A DNA stretch of 64,000 nt from the NCBI GenBank assembly GCA_037013495.1, contig CM072810.1:35865843-35929842 (forward strand), read 5' to 3'. The notes under the pieces were generated by a model, which saw only the letters and a list, made by a program, of their open reading frames with translations, was not told the DNA's origin and ran no database searches. Position 1 is the stretch's first letter, and every line of letters begins with the position of its first letter. Shown here piece by piece: positions 26,110 through 38,900 of this stretch. Source of the DNA: Hippophae tibetana. Taxonomy: Eukaryota; Streptophyta; Magnoliopsida; Rosales; Elaeagnaceae. The translations under genes and the position numbers were made by a program.

Positions 26110-27238
26110 TTTCGTAGAAAGAATAAACCCGTTTTTAGGGATTTAAAAAAAAGTAATCCGAGCTCTAAAATGATTATTTCAATGAATTTATAGTTGTATT
26201 TCTTCCAAGCAACTTCAAACATTTTGGAGACCACTCATATAGGCATTTGAGCAAAAAAACTAAACCTAGAACTATGCAGCTGAACATAAATTTTGAACTC
26301 TATATCATGCAGGAGGATGAAACTTTGAACAAATTCTATGCAGGTTTTTCAATCAATTTCAACTACCCGTACAATTTGGATGGACCTATTTGGAAAAAAC
26401 GTAGATTGAGAAAATTGTTGTTAACCTACATTATCATTTTCAAGAAAAAGATACCTTGCTTAAATCCATATAGAAGGCCTGTGAACTTGCTGTTAAATGA
26501 ATCAGTTGGGAAATTATTCGAACTGCATTATTTGTTGCTAAGATGATAGTAATCCACTTTCGCGGATGGAAAGAGCTTGACTTTATAGACATCAAGTATA
26601 GTGGTACGAGCAAAGCAATTTTGACACAATTGTTAGAATTGATGAATCTAATACCAATGAAGAGAAAATATCTATACTTTCCCATAGATTTACTAAATTT
26701 CTTAGAAAGAATAAACCCGTTTTTAGGGATTTAAAAAAAAGTAATCCGAGCTCTAAAATGATTATTTCAATGAATTTATAGTTGTATTTCTTCCAAGCAA
26801 CTTCAAACATTTTGGAGACCACTCATATAGGCATTTGAGCAAAAAAACTAAACCTAGAACTATGCAGCTGAACATAAATTTTGAACTCTATATCATGCAG
26901 GAGGATGAAACTTTGAACAAATTCTATGCAGGTTTTTCAATCAATTTCAACTACCCGTACAATTTGGATGGACCTATTTGGAAAAAACGTAGATTGAGAA
27001 AATTGTTGTTAACCTACATTATCATTTTCAAGAAAAAGATACCTTGCTTAAATCCATATAGAAGGCCTGTGAACTTGCTGTTAAATGAATCAGTTGGGAA
27101 ATTATTCGAACTGCATTATTTGTTGCTAAGATGATAGTAATCCACTTTCGCGGATGGAAAGAGCTTGACTTTATAGACATCAAGTATAGTGGTACGAGCA
27201 AAGCAATTTTGACACAATTGTTAGAATTGATGAATCTA
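26110..27238 (+). repeat. Local monomer duplication, 588-bp offset
   Basis: About 26110-26650 and about 26698-27238 are nearly identical at a 588-bp offset. Shared private marks are gcaggaggatgaaac, ctaaacctagaac, ttgttaacctac, gatgatagtaatcc and gagcaaagcaattttg. The two diverge beyond 27240, where the second has aatatcaattaag. This is the smallest-scale recent duplication in the middle of the array. Confidence 0.8.
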
Positions 27239-30200
27239 ATATCAATTAAGAGAAAATATCTATACTTTCCCATATATTTGCTAAATTTCGTAGAAAGAAT
27301 AAACCCGTTTTTATGGATTTAAGAAAAAGGTAATCCGAGCCCTAAAATGATTATTTCAATGAATTTATAGTTGTATTTCTTCCACGCGACTTCAAACATT
27401 TTGGAGACCACTCATATAGGCATTTGAGCAAAAAACTAAATCTAGAACTATGCAGCTGAACATAAATTTTGAACTCTATATCATGCATGAGGATGAAACT
27501 TTGAACAAATTCGATGCAGGTTTTTCAATCAATTTGAACTACCCGTACAATTTGGATGGACCTATTTGGAAAAAACATAGATTGAGAAAATTGTTGTTAT
27601 CCTACATTATCATTTTCAAGAAAAAGATACCTTGCTTAAATCCATATAGAAGGCCTGTGAACTTACTGTTAAATGAATCAGTTGGGAAATTATTCGAACT
27701 GCATCATTTGTTGCCAAGATGATAGCTATCCACTTTTGCGGATGGAAAGAGCTTGACTTTATAGACATCAAGTATAGTGGTACGAGCGAAGCAATTTTGA
27801 CACAATTGTTAGAATTGATGAATCTAATACCAATGAAGAGAAAATATCTATACTTTCCCATAGATTTACTAAATTTCTTAGAAAGAATAAACCTGTTTTT
27901 AGGGATTTAAAAAAAAGGTAATCCGAGCTCTAAAATGATTATTTCAATGAATTTATAGTTGTATTTCTTCCAAGAAACTTCAAACATTTTGGAGACCACT
28001 CATATAGGCATTTGAGCAAAAAAACTAAATCTAGAACTATGCAGCTGAACATAAATTTTGAACTCTATATCATGCAAGAGAATGACACTTTGAACAAATT
28101 CTATGCAGGTTTTTCAATCATTATCAACTACTCGTACAATTTGGATGGACCTATTTGGAAAAAACGTAGATTGAGAAAATTGTTGTTAGCATACATTATC
28201 ATTTTCAAGAAAAAGATACCTTGCTTAAATCCATATAGAAGGCCTATGAACTTGCTGTTAAATGAATCAGTTGGGAAATTATTCGAACTGCATTATTTGT
28301 TGCTAAGATGATAGCAATCCACTTTCGCGGATGGAAAGAGCTTGACTTTATAGACATCAAGTATAGTGGTACGAGCAAAGCAATTTTGACACAATTGTTA
28401 GAATTGATGAATCTAATACCAATTAAGAGAAAATATCTATACTTTCCCATATATTTGCTAAATTTCGTAGAAAGAATAAACCCGTTTTTAGGGATTTAAG
28501 AAAAAGGTAATCCGAGCCCTAAAATGATTATTTCAATGAATTTATAGTTGTATTTCTTCCACGCGACTTCAAACATTTTGGAGACCACTCATATAGGCAT
28601 TTGAGCAAAAAACTAAATCTAGAACTATGCAGATGAACATAAATTTTGAACTCTATATCATGCAAGAGGATGAAACTTTGAACAAATTCGATGCAGGTTT
28701 TTCAATCAATTTCAACTACCCGTACAATTTGGATAGACCTATTTGGAAAAAACGTAGATTGAGAAAATTGTTGTTAGCCTACATTATCATTTTCAAGAAA
28801 AAGATACCTTGCTTAAATCCATATAGAAGGCCTGTGAACTTGTTGTTAAATGAATCAGTTGGGAAATTATTCGAACTGCATTATTTGTTGCTAAGATGAT
28901 AGTAATCCACTTTCGCGGATGGAAAGAGCTTGACTTTATAGACATCAAGTATAGTGGTACGAGCAAAGCAATTTTGACACAATTGTTAGAATTGATGAAT
29001 CTAATATCAATTAAGAGAAAATATCTATACTTTCCCATATATTTGCTAAATTTCGTAGAAAGAATAAACCCGTTTTTATGGATTTAAGAAAAAGGTAATC
29101 CGAGCCCTAAAATGATTATTTCAATGAATTTATAGTTGTATTTCTTCCACGCGACTTCAAACATTTTGGAGACCACTCATATAGGCATTTGAGCAAAAAA
29201 CTAAATCTAGAACTATGCAGCTGAACATAAATTTTGAACTCTATATCATGCATGAGGATGAAACTTTGAACAAATTCGATGCAGGTTTTTCAATCAATTT
29301 GAACTACCCGAACAATTTGGATGGACCTATTTGGAAAAAACATAGATTGAGAAAATTGTTGTTATCCTACATTATCATTTTCAAGAAAAACATACCTTGC
29401 TTAAATCCATATAGAAGGCCTGTGAACTTACTGTTAAATGAATCAGTTGGGAAATTATTCGAACTGCATCATTTGTTGCCAAGATGATAGCTATCCACTT
29501 TCGCGGATGCAAAGAGCTTGACTTTATAGACATCAAGTATAGTGGTACGAGCGAAGCAATTTTGACACAATTGTTAGAATTGATGAATCTAATACCAATG
29601 AAGAGAAAATATCTATACTTTCCCATAGATTTACTAAATTTCTTAGAAAGAATAAACCTGTTTTTAGGGATTTAAAAAAAAGGTAATCCGAGCTCTAAAA
29701 TGATTATTTCAATGAATTTATAGTTGTATTTCTTCCAAGAAACTTCAAACATTTTGGAGACCACTCATATAGGCATTTGAGCAAAAAAACTAAATCTAGA
29801 ACTATGCAGCTGAACATAAATTTTGAACTCTATATCATGCAAGAGAATGACACTTTGAACAAATTCTATGCAGGTTTTTCAATCATTATCAACTACTCGT
29901 ACAATTTGGATGGACCTATTTGGAAAAAACGTAGATTGAGAAAATTGTTGTTAGCATACATTATCATTTTCAAGAAAAAGATACCTTGCTTAAATCCATA
30001 TAGAAGGCCTATGAACTTGCTGTTAAATGAATCAGGTGGGAAATTATTCGAACTGCATTATTTGTTGCTAAGATGATAGCAATCCACTTTCGCGGATGGA
30101 AAGAGCTTGACTTTATAGACATCAAGTATAGTGGTACGAGCAAAGCAATTTTGACACAATTGTTAGAATTGATGAATCTAATACCAATTAAGAGAAAATA

Positions 30201-30540
30201 TCTATACTTTCCCATATATTTGCTAAATTTCGTAGAAAGAATAAACCCGTTTTTAGGGATTTAAGAAAAAGGTAATCCGAGCCCTAAAATGATTATTTCA
30301 ATGAATTTATAGTTGTATTTCTTCCACGCGACTTCAAACATTTTGGAGACCACTCATATAGGCATTTGAGCAAAAAACTAAATCTAGAACTATGCAGATG
30401 AACATAAATTTTGAACTCTATATCATGCAAGAGGATGAAACTTTGAACAAATTCGATGCAGGTTTTTCAATCAATTTCAACTACCCGTACAATTTGGATA
30501 GACCTATTTGGAAAAAACGTAGATTGAGAAAATTGTTGTT
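27070..30540 (+). repeat. Trimer higher-order repeat, 1765-bp period, two copies
   Basis: About 27070-28775 matches about 28835-30540 at offset 1765 (27131/28896, 27450/29215, 27719/29484, 28308/30073, 28627/30392). Private marks repeated include aatatcaattaagag, tttttatggattt, catgcatgagg, caatttgaactaccc, aaaaaacatagattg, agaaggcctatgaac and atgcagatgaac. Single differences such as cttttgcgg versus ctttcgcgg, and agttggg versus aggtggg, separate the copies. The right edge lies where ttgttatcctac replaces ttgttagcctac near 30540. Confidence 0.87.
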
Positions 30541-33500
30541 ATCCTACATTATCATTTTCAAGAAAAAGATACCTTGCTTAAATCCATATAGAAGGCCTGT
30601 GAACTTACTGTTAAATGAATCAGTTGGGAAAATATTCGAACTGCATTATTTGTTACCAAGATGATAGCAATCCACTTTCGCGGATGGAAAGAGCTTGACT
30701 TTATAGACATCAAGTATAGTGGTACGAGTGGAGCAATTTTGACACAATTGTTAGAATTGATGAATTTAATACCAATGAAGAGAAAATATCTATACTTTCC
30801 CATAGATTTACTAAATTTCTTAGAAAGAATAAACCTGTTTTTAGGGATTTAAAAAAAAGGTAATCCGAGCTCTAAAATGATTATTTCAATGAATTTATAG
30901 TTGTATTTCTTCCAAGAAACTTCAAACATTTTGGAGACCACTCATATAGGCATTTGAGCAAAAAAACTAAATCTAGAACTATGCAGCTGAACATAAAATT
31001 TGAACTCTATATCATGCAAGAGAATGACACTTTGAACAAATTCTATGCAGGTTTTTCAATCATTATCAACTACTCGTACAATTTGGATGGACCTATTTGG
31101 AAAAAACGTAGATTGAGAAAATTGTTGTTAGCCTACATTATCATTTTCAAGAAAAAGATACCTTGCTTAAATCCATATAGAAGGCCTGTGAACTTGCTGT
31201 TAAATGAATCAGTTGGGAAATTATTCGAACTGCATTATTTGTTGCTAAGATGATAGCAATCCACTTTCGCGGATGGAAAGAGCTTGACTTTATAGACATC
31301 AAGTATAGTGGTACGAGCGAATCAATTTTGACACAATTGTTAGAATTGATGAATCTAATACCAATGAAGAGAAAATATCTATACTTTCCCATAGATTTAC
31401 TAAATTCGTAGAAAGAATAAACCCGTTTTTAGGGATTTAAGAAAAAGGTAATCCGAGCTCTAAAATAATTATTTCAATGAATTTATAGTTGTATTTCTTC
31501 CAAGGAACTTCAAACATTTTGGAGACCACTCATATAGGCATTTGAGCAAAAAAACTAAATCTAGAACTATGCAGCTGAACATAAAATTTGAACTCTATAT
31601 CATGCAAGAGAATGACACTTTGAACAAATTCTATGCAGGTTTTTCAATCATTATCAACTACTCGTACAATTTGGATGGACCTATTTGGAAAAAACGTAGA
31701 TTGAGAAAATTGTTGTTAGCCTACATTATCATTTTCAAGAAAAAGATACCTTGCTTAAATCCATATAGAAGGCCTGTGAACTTGCTGTTAAATGAATCAG
31801 TTGGGAAATTATTCGAACTGCATTATTTGTTGCTAAGATGATAGCAATCCACTTTCGCGGATGGAAAGAGCTTGACTTTATAGACATCAAGTATAGTGGT
31901 ACGAGCGAATCAATTTTGACACAATTGTTAGAATTGATGAATCTAATACCAATGAAGAGAAAATATCTATACTTTCCCATAGATTTACTAAATTCGTAGA
32001 AAGAATAAACCCGTTTTTAGGGATTTAAGAAAAAGGTAATACGAGCTCTAAAATGATTATTTCAATGAATTTATAGTTGTATTTCTTCCAAGAAACATCA
32101 AACATTTTGGAGACCACTCATATAGGCATTTGGGCAAAAAATAAATCTAGAACTATGTAGCTGAACATAAATTTTGAACTCTATATCATGCAAGAGGATG
32201 AAACTTTGAACAAATTCTATGCAGGTTTTTCAATCAATTTCAACTACCCGTACAATTTGGATGGACCTATTTGGAAAAAACGTAGATTGAGAAAATTGTT
32301 GTTAGCCTACATTATCATTTTCAAGAAAAAGATACCTTGCTTAAATCCATATAGAAGGCCTGTGAACTTGCTGTTAAATGAATCAGTTGGGAAATTATTC
32401 GAACTCCATTATTTGTTGCTAAGATGATAGCAATCCACTTTCGCGGATGGAAAGAGCTTGACTTTATAGACATCAAGTATAGTGGTACGAGCGAATCAAT
32501 TTTGACACAATTGTTAGAATTGATGAATCTAATACCAATGAAGAGAAAATATCTATACTTTCCCATAGATTTACTAAATTCGTAGAAAGAATAAACCCAT
32601 TTTTAGGGATTTAAGAAAAAGGTAATCCGAGCTCTAAAATGATTATTTCAATGAATTTATAGTTGTATTTCTTCCAAGGAACTTCAAACATTTTGGAGAC
32701 CACTCATATAGGCATTTGAGCAAAAAATAAATCTAGAACTGTGCAGCTGAACATAAATTTTGAACTCTATATCATGCAAGAGGATAAAACTTTGAACAAA
32801 TTCTATGCAGGTTTTTCAATCAATTTCAACTACCCGTACAATTTGGATGGACCTATTTGGAAAAAACGTAGATTGAGAAAATTGTTGTTAGCCTACATTA
32901 TCATTTTCAAGAAAAAGATACCTTGCTTAAATCCATATAGAAGGCCTGTGAACTTACTGTTAAATGAATCAGTTGGGAAATTATTCGAACTGCATCATTT
33001 GTTGCCAAGATGATAGCTATCCACTTTCGCGGATGGAAAGAGCTTGACTTTATAGACATCAAGTATAGTGGTACGAGCGAAGCAATTTTGACACAATTGT
33101 TAGAATTGATGAATCTAATACCAATGAAGAGAAAATATCTATACTTTCCCATAGATTTACTAAATTTCTTAGAAAGAATAAACCCGTTTTTAGGGATTTA
33201 AAAAAAAGGTAATCCGAGCTCTAAAATGATTATTTCAATGAATTTATAGTTGTATTTCTTCCAAGCGACTTCAAACATTTTGGAGACCACTCATATAGGC
33301 ATTTGAGCAAAAAAACTAAATCTAGAACTATGCAGCTGAACATAAATTTTGAACTCTATATCATGCAAGAGAATGACACTTTGAACAAATTCTATGCAGG
33401 TTTTTCAATCATTATCGACTACTCGTACAATTTGGATGGACCTATTTGGAAAAAAAAGTAGATTGAGAAAATAGTTGTTAGCCTACATTATCATTTTAAA

Positions 33501-34630
33501 GAAAAAGATACCTTGCTTAAATCCATATAGAAGGCATGTGAACTTGTTGTTAAATGAATCAGTTCGAAAATTATTCGAACTGCATTATTTGTTGCCAAGA
33601 TGATAGCAATCCACTTTCGTGGACGGAAAGAGCTTTACTTTATAGACATCAAGTATAGTTGTACGAGGGAAGCTATTTTGACACAATTCTTAGAAATGAT
33701 GAATCTAATACGAATGAAGAGAAAATATCTATGCTTTTCCATAGATTTACTAAATTTCGTAGAAAGAATAAACCCGTTTTTAGGGATTTAAAAAAAAGTA
33801 ATCCGAGCTCTAAAATGATTATTTCAATGAATTTATAGTTGTATTTCTTCCAAGCGACTTCAAACATTTCGGAGACCACTCATATAGGCATTTGAGCAAA
33901 AAAACTAAAACTAGAACTATGCAGCTGAACATAAATTTTGAACTCTATATCATGCAAGAGAATGACACTTTGAACAAATTCTATGCAGGTTTTTCAATCA
34001 TTATCAACTACTCGTACATTTTGGATGGACCTATTTGTTAAAAAAGTAGATTGAGAAAATGGTTGTTAGCCTACATTATCATTTCCAAGAAAAAGATACC
34101 TTGCTTAAATCCATATAGAAGGGCTGTGAACTTACTGTTAAATGAATTAGTTGGGAAATTATTCGAACTGCATTATTTGTTACCAAGATGATAGCAATCC
34201 AGTTTCGTGGACGGAAAGAGCTTGACTTTATAGACATCAAGTATAGTGGTACGAGCGAAGAAATTTTGACACAATTGTTAGAATTGATGAATCTAATACC
34301 AATGAAGAGAAAATATCTATACTTTCCCATAGATTTACTAAATTTCGTAGAAAGAATAAACCCGTTTTTAGGGATTTAAGAAAAAGGTAATCCGAGCTCT
34401 AAAATGATTGTTTCAATGAATTTATAGTTGTATTTCTTCCAAGCGACTTCAAACATTTTGGAGACCACTCATATAGGCATTTGAGCAAAAAAAACTAAAT
34501 CTAGAACTATGCAGCTGAACATAAATTTTGAACTCTATATCATGCAAGAGGATGAAACTTTGAACAAATTCTATGCAGGTTTTTCAATCATTATCAACTA
34601 CTCGTACAATTTGGATGGACCTATTTGGAA

Positions 34631-35220
34631 AAAATGTAGATTGAGAAAATTGTTGTTAGCCTACATTATCATTTTCAAGAAAAAGATACCTTGCTTAAAT
34701 CCATATAGAAGGCCTGTGAACTTGCTGTTAAATGAATCAGTTGGGAAATTATTCGCACTGCATTATTTGTTGCTAAGATGATAGCAATCCACTTTCGCGG
34801 ATGCAAAGAGCTTGACTTTATAGACATCAAGTATAGTGGTACGAGCGAAGCAATTTTGACACAATTGTTAGAATTGATGAATCTAATACCAATGAAGAGA
34901 AAATATCTATACTTTCCCATAGATTTACTAAATTTCGTAGAAAGAATAAACCCGTTTTTAGGGATTTAAGAAAAAGGTAATCCGAGCTCTAAAATGATTG
35001 TTTCAATGAATTTATAGTTGTATTTCTTCCAAGCGACTTCAAACAGTTTGGAGACCACTCATATAGGCATTTGAGCAAAAAAAACTAAATCTAGAACTAT
35101 GCAGCTGAACATAAATTTTGAACTCTATATCATGCAAGAGAATGACACTTTGAACAAATTCTATGCAGGTTTTTCAATCATTATCGACTACTCGTACAAT
35201 TTGGATGGACCTATTTGGAA
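34631..35220 (+). pseudogene. Typical monomer with the two overlapping short ORFs
   Basis: This entry stands for the commonest coding pattern. ORF-A (34509-34781, 90 codons, from ATGCAGCTG) ends in aAGATGATAG. ORF-B (34778-34969, 63 codons) starts on the ATG inside that stop, so the two overlap by ATGA. The pair recurs in many units, for example 20393-20665 with 20662-20853, 22157-22429 with 22426-22617, 27450-27722 with 27719-27910, 32741-33013 with 33010-33201 and 43337-43609 with a truncated B. Many other units break A at the A-run or at ATGTAG or TTGTTAA, and break B at aaattcgTAG. The overlap resembles bacterial translational coupling. However, there is no Shine-Dalgarno sequence that holds across units, and the frames are the shifted remnants of gag. 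I call it decay, not an operon. Confidence 0.55.
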
Positions 35221-35955
35221 AAAAAAGTAGATTGAGAAAATAGTTGTTAGCCTACATTATCATTTTCAAGAAAAAGATACCTTGCTTAAATCCATATAGA
35301 AGGCCTGTGAACTTGCTGTTAAATGAATCAGTTGGGAAATTATTCGCACTGCATTATTTGTTGCTAAGATGATAGCAATCCACTTTCGCGGATGCAAAGA
35401 GCTTGACTTTATAGACATCAAGTATAGTGGTACGAGCGAAGCAATTTTGACACAATTGTTAGAATTGATGAATCTAATACGAATGAAGAGAAAATATCTA
35501 TGCTTTTCCATAGATTTACTAAATTTCGTAGAAAGAATAAACCCGTTTTTAGGGATTTAAAAAAAAGTAATCCGAGCTCTAAAATGATTATTTCAATGAA
35601 TTTATAGTTGTATTTCTTCCAAGCGACTTCAAACATTTCGGAGACCACTCATATAGGCATTTGAGCAAAAAAACTAAAACTAGAACTATGCAGCTGAACA
35701 TAAATTTTGAACTCTATATCATGCAAGAGAATGACACTTTGAACAAATTCTATGCAGGTTTTTCAATCATTATCAACTACTCGTACATTTTGGATGGACC
35801 TATTTGTTAAAAAAGTAGATTGAGAAAATGGTTGTTAGCCTACATTATCATTTCCAAGAAAAAGATACCTTGCTTAAATCCATATAGAAGGGCTGTGAAC
35901 TTACTGTTAAATGAATTAGTTGGGAAATTATTCGAACTGCATTATTTGTTACCAA
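35131..35955 (+). repeat. Chimeric monomers bridging the nine-monomer copies
   Basis: Landmark 35369 begins like the 34778 type (gcggatgcaaagagc, cgaagcaattttg, ttagaattgatg) and ends like the 33600 type (aatacgaatgaag, ctatgcttttcc, aaaaaaaagtaatcc). The switch falls between about 35464 and 35480. The preceding part is a 33400-type unit (attatcgactactcg, gaaaatagttg) that changes to the 34700 type between about 35275 and 35345 (aggcctgtgaacttgctg, attcgcactgc). The next unit carries the 34188-type left arm (acattttggatgg, atttgttaaaaaag, gaagggctgtg) and at about 35965 joins the 30661 type (cgcggatgg, acgagtggggc). These are visible recombination joints. Confidence 0.75.
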
Positions 35956-38900
35956 GATGATAGCAATCCACTTTCGCGGATGGAAAGAGCTTGACTTTAT
36001 AGACATCAAGTATAGTGGTACGAGTGGGGCAATTTTGACACAATTGTTAGAATTGATGAATTTAATACCAATGAAGAGAAAATATCTATACTTTCCCATA
36101 GATTTACTAAATTTCTTAGAAAGAATAAACCTGTTTTTAGGGATTTAAAAAAAAGGTAATCCGAGCTCTAAAATGATTATTTCAATGAATTTATAGTTGT
36201 ATTTCTTAAAAGAAACTTCAAACATTTTGGAGACCACTCATATAGGCATTTGAGCAAAAAAACTAAATCTAGAACTATGCAGCTGAACATAAAATTTGAA
36301 CTCTATATCATGCAAGAGAATGACACTTTGAACAAATTCTATGCAGGTTTTTCAATCATTATCAACTACTCGTACAATTTGGATGGAGCTATTTGGAAAA
36401 AACGTAGATTGAGAAAATTGTTGTTAGCCTACATTATCATTTTCAAGAAAAAGATACCTTGCTTAAATCCATATAGAAGGCCTGTGAACTTGCTGTTAAA
36501 TGAATCAGTTGGGAAATTATTCGAACTGCATTATTTGTTGCTAAGATGATAGCAATCCACTTTCGCGGATGGAAAGAGCTTGACTTTATAGACATCAAGT
36601 ATAGTGGTACGAGCGAATCAATTTTGACACAATTGTTAGAATTGATGAATCTAATACCAATGAAGAGAAAATATCTATACTTTCCCATAGATTTACTAAA
36701 TTCGTAGAAAGAATAAACCCGTTTTTAGGGATTTAAGAAAAAGGTAATCCGAGCTCTAAAATAATTATTTCAATGAATTTATAGTTGTATTTCTTCCAAG
36801 GAACTTCAAACATTTTGGAGACCACTCATATAGGCATTTGAGCAAAAAAACTAAATCTAGAACTATGCAGCTGAACATAAAATTTGAACTCTATATCATG
36901 CAAGAGAATGACACTTTGAACAAATTCTATGCAGGTTTTTCAATCATTATCAACTACTCGTACAATTTGGATGGACCTATTTGGAAAAAACGTAGATTGA
37001 GAAAATTGTTGTTAGCCTACATTATCATTTTCAAGAAAAAGATACCTTGCTTAAATCCATATAGAAGGCCTGTGAACTTGCTGTTAAATGAATCAGTTGG
37101 GAAATTATTCGAACTGCATTATTTGTTGCTAAGATGATAGCAATCCACTTTCGCGGATGGAAAGAGCTTGACTTTATAGACATCAAGTATAGTGGTACGA
37201 GCGAATCAATTTTGACACAATTGTTAGAATTGATGAATCTAATACCAATGAAGAGAAAATATCTATACTTTCCCATAGATTTACTAAATTCGTAGAAAGA
37301 ATAAACCCGTTTTTAGGGATTTAAAAAAAAGGTAATACGAGCTCTAAAATGATTATTTCAATGAATTTATAGTTGTATTTCTTCCAAGAAACATCAAACA
37401 TTTTGGAGACCACTCATATAGGCATTTGAGCAAAAAATAAATCTAGAACTATGTAGCTGAACATAAATTTTGAACTCTATATCATGCAAGAGGATGAAAC
37501 TTTGAACAAATTCTATGCAGGTTTTTCAATCAATTTCAACTACCCGTACAATTTGGATGGACCTATTTGGAAAAAACGTAGATTGAGAAAATTGTTGTTA
37601 GCCTACATTATCATTTTCAAGAAAAAGATACCTTGCTTAAATCCATATAGAAGGCCTGTGAACTTGCTGTTAAATGAATCAGTTGGGAAATTATTCGAAC
37701 TCCATTATTTGTTGCTAAGATGATAGCAATCCACTTTCGCGGATGGAAAGAGCTTGACTTTATAGACATCAAGTATAGTGGTACGAGCGAATCAATTTTG
37801 ACACAATTGTTAGAATTGATGAATCTAATACCAATGAAGAGAAAATATCTATACTTTCCCATAGATTTACTAAATTCGTAGAAAGAATAAACCCATTTTT
37901 AGGGATTTAAGAAAAAGGTAATCCGAGCTCTAAAATGATTATTTCAATGAATTTATAGTTGTATTTCTTCCAAGGAACTTCAAACATTTTGGAGACCACT
38001 CATATAGGCATTTGAGCAAAAAATAAATCTAGAACTGTGCAGCTGAACATAAATTTTGAACTCTATATCATGCAAGAGGATAAAACTTTGAACAAATTCT
38101 ATGCAGGTTTTTCAATCAATTTCAACTACCCGTACAATTTGGATGGACCTATTTGGAAAAAACGTAGATTGAGAAAATTGTTGTTAGCCTACATTATCAT
38201 TTTCAAGAAAAAGATACCTTGCTTAAATCCATATAGAAGGCCTGTGAACTTACTGTTAAATGAATCAGTTGGGAAATTATTCGAACTGCATCATTTGTTG
38301 CCAAGATGATAGCTATCCACTTTCGCGGATGGAAAGAGCTTGACTTTATAGACATCAAGTATAGTGGTACGAGAGAAGCAATTTTGACACAATTGTTAGA
38401 ATTGATGAATCTAATACCAATGAAGAGAAAATATCTATACTTTCCCATAGATTTACTAAATTTCTTAGAAAGAATAAACCCGTTTTTAGGGATTTAAAAA
38501 AAAGGTAATCCGAGCTCTAAAATGATTATTTCAATGAATTTATAGTTGTATTTCTTCCAAGCGACTTCAAACATTTTGGAGACCACTCATATAGGCATTT
38601 GAGCAAAAAAACTAAATCTAGAACTATGCAGCTGAACATAAATTTTGAACTCTATATCATGCAAGAGAATGACACTTTGAACAAATTCTATGTAGGTTTT
38701 TCAATCATTATCGACTACTCGTACAATTTGGATGGACCTATTTGGAAAAAAAAGTAGATTGAGAAAATAGTTGTTAGCCTACATTATCATTTTCAAGAAA
38801 AAGATACCTTGCTTAAATCCATATAGAAGGCATGTGAACTTGTTGTTAAATGAATCAGTTCGAAAATTATTCGAACTGCATTATTTGTTGCCAAGATGAT

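Noticed and set aside
34509..34969. Bacterial-type operon of two coupled small genes repeated about 100 times
   Set aside because: The ATGA overlap is suggestive, but there is no consistent ribosome-binding site and no promoter or terminator. ORF-A and ORF-B are disrupted in a large share of units, and the frames are explained as shifted gag remnants.
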